Of a DNA stretch of 64,000 bases, positions 35,040-43,666 are shown in pieces. This stretch comes from Chryseobacterium camelliae. Lineage in GTDB: Bacteria; Bacteroidota; Bacteroidia; Flavobacteriales; Weeksellaceae. The number at the start of each line of letters is the position of its first letter. The stretch's first letter is position 1. A program made the position numbers and the translations under genes. Below the pieces are notes generated by a model. The model had not been told where the DNA came from. It saw nothing but the letters and a program-made list of their open reading frames with translations, and did not search any database. The stretch is from NCBI RefSeq assembly GCF_002770595.1, contig NZ_CP022986.1, forward strand, positions 930,001 to 994,000, read 5' to 3'.

Positions 35040-36137
35040 TTATGCCTTTACCAAATCCTGCATTCCGTAATAATGGATTGCTTTTTCTTTAAGCGGATTG
35101 GTACTCCATTCTTCCCATTCCCCTAGGTATGGATTATATCCGCATTTTAAAGGTTTTGAAGTATCTAAACCTTCAGAATCAGTATGGGTTCTTTCTGTAT
35201 AAGCTCTGCAATCTGTACAGATATACCGAAATTCACAATCTTTGCAGACGTCTATGCTGTCTTTGGTTAGGTTCCAGTATTTTTTGAATTCAGGCTGGGA
35301 TAACGCATCTTCTAAGGGAGTATCTTTAATATTCCCAAAACTTTGAGGCATGGAAGGGCAGTTTCTGATGTTGCCTTCAGAATCTATGGAAATTTTTTTG
35401 TAGAGGCAGGAGTTGTGGTTGTTGGATAACGTATAGGTTTCGAGATTGGAATTAAAATAGTTGGAAGAAATCAGTCCGCAATTTTTTTTATTTATAATTT
35501 TATCTTGAACATACAGTACAATTCTATTCAGATATTTATCTTGTTTACCTTCATTACATCCGAAATAAATTAGTTTGGTAATTTTATCATTTGATTTAAT
35601 AATATTTTTACTTACCAATCTATTTTCTGATTTTATTGTATACGGGAGGATTATTTCAATACCCTTTAAGGTAGTGTCAGACAGATTATTCAAAAATGTT
35701 GAAAACATATTTAAATCAATTACATCATAACATCTGATCTGTAATTGCTTTACTCTGTTTGCATCAATAAACTTTGCGATCTGAACAGAATCTTCAAGAA
35801 AAAAAGATTCTGTACTGACATCAATTATCATATTGGAGATGGGTTCAGCTACCTTGTAATGTAAATGTAAAGGGATGAGCTCTTTTATAATCTGATCATC
35901 GATAAACCCTATTTCATTGGCTAATAAAAAATTTAAATAATCTTTTAAATATTTTTCATTTTCTTTTCCATAATTCTCAAAAATTTCTTCAATGGAAAAA
36001 TTTGGAAACTCTTCAGTAAGTAAAGTATATAAAGAATTTGGAATCAGGTAATAATTATTTCGCTGTACATCGCAAATTACACTTCTTGTATGCCCATAAG
36101 TCACTAAGCAACAAGCAAATTTATTAAAATAAGTCAT
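35040..36137 (-). CDS. gwsS: grasp-with-spasm system SPASM-domain peptide maturase
   Basis: 365 residues. The C-terminal third carries the cysteines of a SPASM auxiliary iron-sulfur domain: SCLYKKISIDSEGNIRNCPSM, then DVCKDCEFRYICTDCRAY, then a last Cys in PLKCGYNPYLGEW. The N-terminal part should be the radical-SAM barrel but has no CxxxCxxC motif anywhere. The protein therefore probably cannot cleave SAM in the standard way and may recognise or bind the peptide. It is the last gene of the RiPP cluster. Composition is strongly AT-rich, unlike the flanks, which points to transfer. Confidence 0.87.
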   Translation of the reverse strand: MTYFNKFACCLVTYGHTRSVICDVQRNNYYLIPNSLYTLLTEEFPNFSIEEIFENYGKENEKYLKDYLNFLLANEIGFIDDQIIKELIPLHLHYKVAEPISNMIIDVSTESFFLEDSVQIAKFIDANRVKQLQIRCYDVIDLNMFSTFLNNLSDTTLKGIEIILPYTIKSENRLVSKNIIKSNDKITKLIYFGCNEGKQDKYLNRIVLYVQDKIINKKNCGLISSNYFNSNLETYTLSNNHNSCLYKKISIDSEGNIRNCPSMPQSFGNIKDTPLEDALSQPEFKKYWNLTKDSIDVCKDCEFRYICTDCRAYTERTHTDSEGLDTSKPLKCGYNPYLGEWEEWSTNPLKEKAIHYYGMQDLVKA

Positions 36138-36255
36138 CTTATATTATCATCTAAAGGATAGGAGTCCGGTTTTAAAATATATACCAGGAGTTCTTTGCTA
36201 AAATTAATTTCCATACAAGAAGTTGGAAGTAAAACGCATCATATTAATTTAACAG

Positions 36256-36441
36256 TTAACTGATTATTTTAGATATCACTATTCTAGAACCTTCCACAAC
36301 ATAACCTCTTGTTTGATACAAATCTGAATTAGAATACATCATTGCAATATCACCCAATTTCTTATTTGATAATTCTTTTTGTATATTCCAATAAGGGAGA
36401 GGAAGTTTTTTATTTTTAAATTTCGGTCCTGTTTTCTTCAT
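36256..36441 (-). CDS. small unknown protein of the RiPP cluster
   Basis: 61 residues, MKKTGPKFKNKKLPLPYWN at the start and YVVEGSRIVISKIIS at the end. The first 15 residues are very basic. No signal peptide, membrane helix or double-Gly leader is seen. The start overlaps the last 26 bases of the ATP-grasp gene in another frame, so its translation is coupled to it. I do not know a family. It could be a leader-binding or immunity-like accessory protein of the pathway; this is inference from position only. Confidence 0.65.
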   Translation of the reverse strand: MKKTGPKFKNKKLPLPYWNIQKELSNKKLGDIAMMYSNSDLYQTRGYVVEGSRIVISKIIS

Positions 36442-37402
36442 AATTCTTTAATATATATAATGCCATTTGTTCTTCTAAATAATAATTGCAGGGTTTGGAA
36501 ACCATTCCAAACTGCCCTACAGGATTTATTTCAAGAAAATAGTACTCGTCATCTGTTGAAACGATCATATCTATCGAGCACGTTTTCAGATTTAATTCTT
36601 TAACTAGTTCTTTTAAACTTGATTCTATATGTAGCGGTAGTTGATAAGGTACATTCCTGTTCCTTTTCTTAAAATTATAATTCCTGAAATCCACCTTAGT
36701 CTTATGGTCATTCTGAGAAAATATAGCCATAGAATAAAAAACATCGTCTATATAGAATATTCTAAGTTCAAATTTTTTATCTATTTTACTTTGAAGTTTG
36801 GTAGGAAAAATATAACCATCTTTTTTTATCTCATTTACTTCGCTGGTATACATCATATAATGAGAATCATCATCAAAAAGTATTACAGCATCGCTTATGG
36901 GCTTTGTAATCAGATTTTTATCTACTGCTAATTGGTTAATAGTCTCTATTTTGTTAGTTATATAGGTGCCTGGAATTTTCAGACCATGTTTTTCAGCAAG
37001 TTGAAGTGTTTTCAGCTTATTTAAACTGTCACTGTATTTATTAATCCAGACTGAATGTTCTAAAAACGATTCTAAAAACCTATATATTGTTCTTAACTCG
37101 GAGAATAAATGATTTTCAAGGGTTTTGTTATTATGAAACTCATTAAAAATTTTAGGTTCAATATGTAGAAAGTCTTCATCAAAAGTACGTCTGAACCAAA
37201 TCGTATGTACAATTTGATTATCTATTTTTTGATTATTGAAATTAAATTCGGAATTGGAAATATCAATATAAAAGTCTTTATTTAGTAAATCATCACCATT
37301 TATTCTAACTACTGCTTCATTGTCTTTTTTATGATGGTACAACCAGTTTATTACATCATCTGTTGTATTTTCACCGTAATTTTTACTAAAAATAATTATC
37401 AT
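36416..37402 (-). CDS. gwsG: grasp-with-spasm system ATP-grasp peptide ligase
   Basis: 328 residues, MvdC/MvdD-like ATP-grasp. Visible parts are IWFRRTFDEDF in the N-terminal domain, SDSLNKLKTLQLAEKHGLKIPGTYITN, the nucleotide-binding FELRIFYIDDVFYSMAIFSQ, and the metal-binding DEYYFLEINPVGQFGMVS with E-x-N. Such ligases (graspetide or omega-ester peptide synthetases) join side-chain carboxylates of Asp/Glu to Ser/Thr/Lys side chains of a precursor peptide. The gene lies 69 bases after the precursor gene and overlaps the 61-residue gene. AT-rich composition. Confidence 0.9.
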   Translation of the reverse strand: MIIIFSKNYGENTTDDVINWLYHHKKDNEAVVRINGDDLLNKDFYIDISNSEFNFNNQKIDNQIVHTIWFRRTFDEDFLHIEPKIFNEFHNNKTLENHLFSELRTIYRFLESFLEHSVWINKYSDSLNKLKTLQLAEKHGLKIPGTYITNKIETINQLAVDKNLITKPISDAVILFDDDSHYMMYTSEVNEIKKDGYIFPTKLQSKIDKKFELRIFYIDDVFYSMAIFSQNDHKTKVDFRNYNFKKRNRNVPYQLPLHIESSLKELVKELNLKTCSIDMIVSTDDEYYFLEINPVGQFGMVSKPCNYYLEEQMALYILKNYEENRTEI

Positions 37403-37471
37403 AATGTCAATCTTAAAATTAGGCTATTTGTAATAAATACAAATAGCCTATTTTAGTTTTCACCCTCGATT

Positions 37472-37642
37472 TTAATCATATTTAACGGTGTCAGTAACAT
37501 AACGGGTTCCGTTATAGGTATAGTCAGCTTTATAACTATCTTCTCCAATACCTGTTTCTGGTCCTATTCCTGTTCCAGTCTTTCCTCCCTTAATATTTTG
37601 CATTTTAAATTTTTTCAGCTTTAAGCTCTCTAACTTTTTCAT
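37472..37642 (-). CDS. RiPP precursor peptide of the grasp-with-spasm cluster
   Basis: 56 residues from the ATG at 37642. A longer frame adds 17 hydrophobic residues, but MKKLESLKLKKFKMQ is the usual leader opening. The leader (1-20) is Lys/Leu-rich and ends in the double-Gly motif KGG, the classical cleavage site. The core (21-56) has Thr, Ser, Asp and Glu in two related short units, TGTGIGPE and TGIGED, followed by SYKADYTYNGTRYVTDTVKYD. These provide donors and acceptors for ester or amide rings made by the ATP-grasp enzyme. The mature product and its ring pattern are unknown. Confidence 0.85.
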   Translation of the reverse strand: MKKLESLKLKKFKMQNIKGGKTGTGIGPETGIGEDSYKADYTYNGTRYVTDTVKYD

Positions 37643-37681
37643 AAAATAATTTTTAAAGTTTAATAATATTTTTTGCCATAT

Positions 37682-37711
37682 AAACCCTGACATGGGTTTT
37701 GCTGATCAGCA
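37682..37711. repeat. two adjacent palindromes upstream of the precursor gene
   Basis: AAACCCTGACATGGGTTT at 37682-37699 is an imperfect inverted repeat, and TGCTGATCAGCA at 37700-37711 is a perfect 12 bp palindrome. They lie 40-69 bases ahead of the precursor start and could be operator or leader structure. Confidence 0.5.
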
Positions 37712-37853
37712 GTAATATTTAAATTTTGTACTGTGCACTCACAAAATCAAAATATAAGTTTTAAACACTCACTCTTCTGTGTAATATTTTCAAATCTATC
37801 AAACATAATTCACACTAAAAAGCAAAAATTATAGCTTTTTATAGGCTTTTATT

Positions 37854-37883
37854 TTGTGTTAAAAAAAATATTGTATACTTTAG
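37854..37883 (+). promoter_or_regulatory. promoter of the HTH gene
   Basis: TTG at 37854-37856 is followed after 19 bases by TACTTTAG (37876-37883), one mismatch from TAnnTTTG. The ATG at 37908 is 24 bases further. Confidence 0.5.
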
Positions 37884-37907
37884 TTTTATTAATTTTTTCA
37901 CCAAACA

Positions 37908-38180
37908 ATGAACAAGAAGTTGATTACTGTACGAAAAGCTAGAAAAATTACGCAGGCTGATATTGCAACTTACCTTAAAATGAGCCAGACTCAATATCAG
38001 AAAAGAGAAACAGGAAAAATTATAATATCGGATCAGGAATGGAAAGATATTGCCAGGCTGTTAGATGTTTCCGTAGAAGAAATTTATGAAGAATATGACA
38101 ATCAACACCTTATATTACAAAAGAAAATAGAAATCTTAGAACTGCAAATAAAAGCATTGAGGGCAGGGAAAAAAAAATAG
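37908..38180 (+). CDS. XRE-type helix-turn-helix regulator
   Basis: 90 residues. The DNA-binding domain is at about 3-60 (VRKARKITQADIATYLKMSQTQYQKRETGKIIISDQEWKDIARLLDVSVEEIYEE). A Lys-rich coiled tail (LQKKIEILELQIKALRAGKKK) follows and probably makes a dimer. It is divergent from the RiPP precursor with 265 bases between, in the same AT-rich composition, so it is likely the cluster's regulator. Confidence 0.85.
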   Translation: MNKKLITVRKARKITQADIATYLKMSQTQYQKRETGKIIISDQEWKDIARLLDVSVEEIYEEYDNQHLILQKKIEILELQIKALRAGKKK

Positions 38181-38351
38181 AAATTTTGCTTAGGTTTTTT
38201 TAACCATTATTGACAGAAATCTACGCATATATCAATACCTATTAAACCCCTATCAACTAAGGTATAGAATTAATCACTGTTAGACTTTTTGAAATAACAA
38301 TTTAGAGTTGCCTCAATTGTAATCTTTAATCGTATTAAAACCACAAACAAA

Positions 38352-38374
38352 AAATCCCGGCCACAGCCGGGATT
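38352..38374 (-). terminator. terminator of the DUF2911 gene
   Basis: The stem AAATCCCGGC with GCCGGGATTT and a 3-base loop is followed on the minus strand by a T-run. It lies about 20 bases after the DUF2911 stop codon. Confidence 0.8.
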
Positions 38375-38392
38375 TAACTTTTAAAATTCAAA

Positions 38393-38911
38393 TTACTTAA
38401 TCTCCACAGGAACAGAGATTTTATCCCAATCCATGGTGAAACCATTATTGTTGATTTTGTACACCAGGGTTTCCTGGGTGGTTGGTAAAGCTTTAGTTTT
38501 AACGTCCACTCTTAACGCATCTTTGGACTGCTCGTATTTGTAGGCGCCCCATTGTTTGGCTTCTTTGTTGAAGATGGCGGTCCAGGTTCCGCTGGCTTTA
38601 GGGATCAGGAAAAAGCTGTATTTACCGGCAGGCAGTTTTTTGCCCTGAACGGTGATGTCTTTATCCGTTTCAAAAGTGGTGGCTTCATTGGCACCGGCAC
38701 GCCATACTTTATCATAGGCCTCCAGGCCGCCCCAGATGGTACGTCCTTTCACCGAAGGGCTGCTGTAAGCGATGGTGATGTTGGCATCTTTGATTTTTCC
38801 TGTCGCCGTCATGGGTGGACTGGCCGGTTTCTTGGTTTCTTGCGCAAAGGCATTTACAGAGATCGTCATCGCCGCAACAAGGACGGTCGCCGATTTTAGG
38901 ATGGATTTCAT
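38393..38911 (-). CDS. DUF2911 domain-containing exported protein
   Basis: 172 residues. The signal peptide is [24 protein letters not shown]. The domain begins at [42 protein letters not shown] and includes [25 protein letters not shown], the pattern of DUF2911, a periplasmic beta-sandwich family of unknown function frequent in Bacteroidota. It stands alone with its own terminator. Confidence 0.92.
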   Translation of the reverse strand: MKSILKSATVLVAAMTISVNAFAQETKKPASPPMTATGKIKDANITIAYSSPSVKGRTIWGGLEAYDKVWRAGANEATTFETDKDITVQGKKLPAGKYSFFLIPKASGTWTAIFNKEAKQWGAYKYEQSKDALRVDVKTKALPTTQETLVYKINNNGFTMDWDKISVPVEIK

Positions 38912-39279
38912 ACTATTCTTATTGGTTTATGTATTATTGTTAATCGTTTACGAATGTACTGCTTTCTTCTTATATCTGCCCCAACTTTTTTATTGAACCC
39001 CAAAGTAAAAATAAACTGTCATCTGTGTAAATCTGTGGAGGGGTTTTAGTCACAAAAGACACTGATGCACTAAAAAGTTAAATACGATGCTGTAAAAAAA
39101 GCGCACAAAAGTTTTAAAAAAATCTTTGATTTTTAATCTGATGTGTTCTGAATGTTTTCAAGCTATTCAAATCTTCTCTGTGACTTATGTATTAAGAACT
39201 TAAGGTTTCATCATCCATCCTCTTAAAGATATCTTTTGTGGCTTCTGACTTCGGCGAACCTTAGGTTTTGTGGTTTAAT
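38912..39279. other. intergenic region with a degenerate repeat copy
   Basis: 368 bp. From about 39048 to 39275 the text begins with CACAAAAG, carries a central AAAATCTTTGATTTT palindrome and ends in TTTTGTGG. This is the plan of the repeat units at 43667-44420, but in the opposite orientation and much diverged. No gene is seen. Confidence 0.4.
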
Positions 39280-40962
39280 TTAAACCAACTTCCTGTTAAA
39301 CAATAACCCGATGGCAGAAAATAGGATCACCGCCGCAGACCCGATGACATTCAGCCAAAGGAAAGAAATGATATCCAACTGGTAGATGGCAATCACCGTT
39401 ATTTCCGATAGAATGGCGGAAACAAATACATTGGCGCCGTTGATCTTTTTAAAGTAAAACGCGACCAGGAAAATCCCCAGGATCGGACCATAGAAAAGGG
39501 AACCCAATACATTCACTGCTTCGATGAGGGAACCCATCTGCGTAGCAAACATTGCGATGGCAATGGAAAAAATCCCCCAGGCCAGCGTATGCAGGCGGCT
39601 GTACTTCAATTCGGTTTGCTCATCAGGCACCTCTTTGCTGAATATCAGATGGACATCTTTTAACGAGCAGGCGGCAAGGGAATTCAGCGCGGCCGAAATG
39701 GAGCCCCAGCTGGCCAGGAAAATGACGGCAAACAGGAGGCCGATCATGCCGACCGGCAGGGTATTCTTTACGAAATACAGGAAAATATAATTGGTATCCG
39801 TTTTCTCCGCATTGTAATTGGATTGGTTGATGGCTTCCTCTACCCTGTCATGAAGCGCTTTGACCTGGGTTTGCGTGTCTTTAAAACCCTTAATGGCTTT
39901 GGTAAGCTGTGGGGAATGTATTTCTTTCAGCTTTAGAATTTCTTTCGATTCTGCGTTGAATTTAACCTGTAAATCCCGGTGTTCTCTTTCAAACACAGCC
40001 GCCTGTTCAGGCTGTGCTTCCTTCAGGTTCTCGTAAGAGCGTTCGTTAAAATAAATCGGTGCCGGTTTCAAAGAGAAGAAAGCAAAAAGCAGAGCACCGA
40101 TCAGGAGGATGGCAAACTGCATCGGAATCTTCACCAATCCGTTCAGCAGCAAACCCATTTTGGCGTTGGTATTGTCTTTAGCAGTGATATACCTTCCGAC
40201 CTGGCTTTGATCAGTCCCGAAATACGAAAGCGCCAGGAAAAAACCTCCGATCAGCCCGCTCCAGATATTGTACTTGTCTTTCCAGTCGAATTCCGTGGTG
40301 ATGACGTTGAGCTTTCCGGATTTCCCCGCCAAATAAAGCGCATCTTTAAAACCGATGCCGCCCGGCATATCCTGAATCAGCAAATAGCCGGCAAAAGCCA
40401 TGGTTCCCAGAATGATCAGGAACTGTAGTTTTTGGGTATGGGCGATGGCTTTAGCTCCACCGACATAGGTGTAAATCAACAGGATGCCGCCTGTTAAAAC
40501 ATTGGTGAGATAAATATTCCAGTTGAGGACGCTGGCCAGGATGATGCTCGGCGCATAAATGCTGATTCCCGTGGACAAGCCCCTGGAAAAAAGGAACAGC
40601 AGCGAGGTGAGCACCCTTGTTTTTTTATCAAACCGGTTTTCCAGGTATTCATAGGCGGTGTAGACATTCAGGCGCTGGAAAATCGGGATGAAGGTGATGC
40701 AGATCACAATCATTGCCAGAGGCAGCCCGAAATAATACTGGACAAAGCGCATCCCGTCGGTATACGCCTGTCCCGGTGCCGAAAGAAAGGTAATGGCACT
40801 GGCCTGTGTCGCCATAATCCCGATAAGGACAATATACCACGGCATTTTACTGTCTGCTTTTAGGTAGGAAGCATTGCTTTTCTGGCCACGGCCGATGAAT
40901 ACGCCGTAAACTACCACAGCCACGAGGGTACAAATAAGAACGGCCCAATCGATATTACTCAT
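39280..40962 (-). CDS. sodium:solute symporter family protein
   Basis: 560 residues with about 13 membrane helices. The SSS pattern is visible in GIMATQASAITFLSAPGQAYTDGMRFVQYYFGLPLAMIVICITFIPIFQRLNVYTAYEYLENRF and later SYFGTDQSQVGRYITAKD. Between about residues 310 and 385 there is a long charged helical loop not present in most members. It is the last of three overlapping genes with the PIG-L deacetylase and a 34-residue membrane peptide, and its ATG overlaps the peptide's TGA. The substrate may be a sugar or amino sugar released by the deacetylase; inferred from context. Confidence 0.9.
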   Translation of the reverse strand: MSNIDWAVLICTLVAVVVYGVFIGRGQKSNASYLKADSKMPWYIVLIGIMATQASAITFLSAPGQAYTDGMRFVQYYFGLPLAMIVICITFIPIFQRLNVYTAYEYLENRFDKKTRVLTSLLFLFSRGLSTGISIYAPSIILASVLNWNIYLTNVLTGGILLIYTYVGGAKAIAHTQKLQFLIILGTMAFAGYLLIQDMPGGIGFKDALYLAGKSGKLNVITTEFDWKDKYNIWSGLIGGFFLALSYFGTDQSQVGRYITAKDNTNAKMGLLLNGLVKIPMQFAILLIGALLFAFFSLKPAPIYFNERSYENLKEAQPEQAAVFEREHRDLQVKFNAESKEILKLKEIHSPQLTKAIKGFKDTQTQVKALHDRVEEAINQSNYNAEKTDTNYIFLYFVKNTLPVGMIGLLFAVIFLASWGSISAALNSLAACSLKDVHLIFSKEVPDEQTELKYSRLHTLAWGIFSIAIAMFATQMGSLIEAVNVLGSLFYGPILGIFLVAFYFKKINGANVFVSAILSEITVIAIYQLDIISFLWLNVIGSAAVILFSAIGLLFNRKLV

Positions 40963-41063
40963 GCCCAGAATTTAGTAAACCAATAATACAATATGATCTG
41001 CAATACCAGCGCAATGGCTAATAGCAGGTACCAGAGAGTCCAGTTTTTAAGTTGCTTGTCCAT
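40959..41063 (-). CDS. 34-residue single-helix membrane peptide
   Basis: A very short gene: MDKQLKNWTLWYLLLAIA then LVLQIILYYWFTKFWA. One helix spans about residues 10-28 with aromatic ends. Its ATG shares one base with the stop of the deacetylase gene (TGATG), and its TGA shares two bases with the ATG of the symporter (ATGA). This double overlap in frame-tight fashion argues for real translation. Its likely job is as small subunit of the symporter, as found for other SSS systems with tiny partners. Confidence 0.75.
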   Translation of the reverse strand: MDKQLKNWTLWYLLLAIALVLQIILYYWFTKFWA

Positions 41064-43567
41064 CAGTTTTTCTGTGCAGATAAAAAGTTCAGGAACAAAC
41101 GTGCCGCCCCGGCATTTCCGGCAGGCAACTGCCGGAAGAAGGCTAACGGGGTATAAATAAAATTACCTTTTCCATATTTGGTATATAAAGTGGATCCCTG
41201 CAGTGGCTCTTCACCGGTGTCGTGCATTTCGAAAAGCGGTTCATACGCCGCATCCCATTGGTCGGGGAAATAGGCACCGCGCTCCTGTACCCAGCCTTTA
41301 AAATCATCGGGGGTAATTTTGTTCGGGAAGCTGAGCAGTTTATGGTTCGGATTTAAAAAAGTAACCGCAGCATTTTCTTCGGTTACCCGTTTATTGGCAA
41401 TGTTAAATGGGTACATTCCCAATTGATCGACCGTTTTGTCCTGGTTGGTGTTGTACTGCATCACCAGGTTCCCTCCCGTTTTTACATACGCCCATAAAAA
41501 AGGCATCCAGCGGCCCAGCTTTTTCTCTGTGTTGTTGGCACGGACCCCCAGTATGATCGCATCATATTGCGATAATCTGTTCTGACTGCCGTTTCCGCCA
41601 GCCGCATCGGTGCTGCCATAAAAATCTTCGTCTTTCAGTACATCTACCTGAATACCGGCGATGTGCAGGAACTCAGGAATGAAGTCGCCCGCTCCCTGGA
41701 TGTACCCTACTTTTTTAACCGTCGACCGGATATCGCCTTTCATAACGGCAACTGTCGCCGGAGCAAAATACTGTAATGAAGGCAAATGCGGGTACTGGAT
41801 CAGTACCTGTTTTTTGTTATACGTAAGTCCGTCTGCAACATAATTGGCATCAAGCTGCAAACGGTTTGAGCGTATGGACGCAAGCTTAGCTTTCGGGATG
41901 ATGCAATCTATGGTAACATCTTTCCCACTGATTGAAGGTACATCCGCTCCGCCTAACCGTTCCCCGCTGTACATCAGGTTCAGCTTACCGTTGCTGAACT
42001 TTTGATCTGAATTCACCTTCAGGTTAACACTCAGATGTACATCTTCATTGTCTTTGACCAGATACAGCGGTTGGGTAAATTTCAGTTCCAAAGCAGGAAC
42101 CATGCGCAGGGCTTCCACCACATCACCACGAACCGGGTCTAATTTCTTGAACGATAAAGGAAGCTTCACCTGAAACTTTTCCGAACCGATTTTTAAGCCT
42201 AACGTCACATTCAGCGGTGATTCTGCCTCCGGCAAACCGATTAAGGTATCATTCGGTACGGAGAAAGTCGCTGCGTCCACTGTCGGTCTGGCCAGCCAGT
42301 ACGGCTCCGTGAGGGCTGCATCAGACGGGATCCGGATGTCATGCCCGATGGTGATTAAAGAATCTTTAGCCAGTTTCCTGTTCAGGTTTTCCGACTGATT
42401 CAGCCATTGTATATTTTCCAGGATAACCGGATTTTCAGCTCGTGAAATCAGGTTTAATCTGAAATTGTACTGATTCCCTGCAACCGCTTCCGGCTGGTTG
42501 GTTACCGCCTCGCCCATAAATCCGGCACAGCTTAAGATGATCCGGTCAAGGGATTTGATTTTATCTTTTTTAAGTTCAGTATCCTGTATCGCCATGACCT
42601 TTTTGCGCAAAGCCAGCAAAGCAGGCAAGCTGAGATCAGGATTGTTGAAATTGAAAGCGGCAATAATTTTATCCAGGGATTGGTCGATATCTGCATTTCC
42701 TTTGGACGTCCAGGTTTTAACGACGCCATCCAAAAGATTGGCTTTGGCGGGCTCACCGGCCACATGGGAAAAATATTCCGTCCTGATTCCGGCGACCGAC
42801 TGTGTTCCCGCACCCTGACTTTTGTGTAAGCTCCTGCTCAATCCGGCCACTTCGCCATACCCCATTCCGAGCTGCGCATCATATTGCCCGACGGTAACTT
42901 TCAGCTGGTTTTCAGCAGTGGTATTCACGGCGCCAAACCGGAAGGTATTCCATAACAACCGTTTCGGCTGCCAAACATTGACGTATCTGAGCTGCTCCGG
43001 GAAAGCCGTTTTATCACCGGCCAGCTTAAAAGCTTTTTCCGCCACCACGGCTGAAGCTGCATGCTGTCCGTGCCCCGCCGCCGCCGTAGGAGGAAACCGG
43101 CAGATGATCACATCCGGACGGAATTTACGGATCACCCAGACCACATCCGCAGTAATGCTGTTTTCATCCCACTGCTTAAAAGTATCGGTGGTATTTTTTG
43201 AAAACCCGAAATCAATCGCGCGGGTAAAAAACTGCTGCGCACCGTCCAGCTTTCGTGCCTCCAGGAGTTCATGCGTCCTGATTAGGCCCAGCGCAGCCCC
43301 CTGCTCCGTCCCCAGTAAATTCTGTCCGCCATCGCCCCGGGTTAACGACAGGTAGCCCGTCTCCAGGTTCTGGTCGTTGACCAGCCAGGAGAGCAATCCT
43401 GTATTTTCATCATCCGGATGCGCCGCCAGGTACAATACTTTCGGCAGGTGCTTCAGGGTTTTGAGTTCGCGGTACATTTCAGATGATTTGGTAGGACGGA
43501 CCTGCTGGGCCGAACAAAGAACCGTAGAAAAGCCAAGGATACAGCCAAGGAATACTTTTTTGAACAT
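41063..43567 (-). CDS. PIG-L/LmbE family deacetylase, exported, with large C-terminal part
   Basis: 834 residues. The signal peptide is MFKKVFLGCILGFSTVLCSA. The metal-binding deacetylase motif HPDDE is at 50-54 in LYLAAHPDDENTGLLSWL. More catalytic-type residues lie in SLTRGDGGQNLLGTEQG and in the stretch around RFPPTAAAGHGQHAAS. The core takes about 300 residues. The remaining 530 hold beta-sandwich and a GATase-like end (VKKVGYIQGAGDFIPEFLHIAGIQVDVLKDEDF). It probably removes acetyl groups from amino sugars or glycoconjugates in the periplasm. First gene of the operon with the small peptide and symporter. Confidence 0.9.
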   Translation of the reverse strand: MFKKVFLGCILGFSTVLCSAQQVRPTKSSEMYRELKTLKHLPKVLYLAAHPDDENTGLLSWLVNDQNLETGYLSLTRGDGGQNLLGTEQGAALGLIRTHELLEARKLDGAQQFFTRAIDFGFSKNTTDTFKQWDENSITADVVWVIRKFRPDVIICRFPPTAAAGHGQHAASAVVAEKAFKLAGDKTAFPEQLRYVNVWQPKRLLWNTFRFGAVNTTAENQLKVTVGQYDAQLGMGYGEVAGLSRSLHKSQGAGTQSVAGIRTEYFSHVAGEPAKANLLDGVVKTWTSKGNADIDQSLDKIIAAFNFNNPDLSLPALLALRKKVMAIQDTELKKDKIKSLDRIILSCAGFMGEAVTNQPEAVAGNQYNFRLNLISRAENPVILENIQWLNQSENLNRKLAKDSLITIGHDIRIPSDAALTEPYWLARPTVDAATFSVPNDTLIGLPEAESPLNVTLGLKIGSEKFQVKLPLSFKKLDPVRGDVVEALRMVPALELKFTQPLYLVKDNEDVHLSVNLKVNSDQKFSNGKLNLMYSGERLGGADVPSISGKDVTIDCIIPKAKLASIRSNRLQLDANYVADGLTYNKKQVLIQYPHLPSLQYFAPATVAVMKGDIRSTVKKVGYIQGAGDFIPEFLHIAGIQVDVLKDEDFYGSTDAAGGNGSQNRLSQYDAIILGVRANNTEKKLGRWMPFLWAYVKTGGNLVMQYNTNQDKTVDQLGMYPFNIANKRVTEENAAVTFLNPNHKLLSFPNKITPDDFKGWVQERGAYFPDQWDAAYEPLFEMHDTGEEPLQGSTLYTKYGKGNFIYTPLAFFRQLPAGNAGAARLFLNFLSAQKN

Positions 43568-43666
43568 TTGAATTTGCTTTGCGGGGCAAATATAAGTAAA
43601 TCATCTTTCTTTCAGTCGTAAAAGAATAAGACGCTGAATTTTACATAAAAGCTGTATGTCTTTCTG

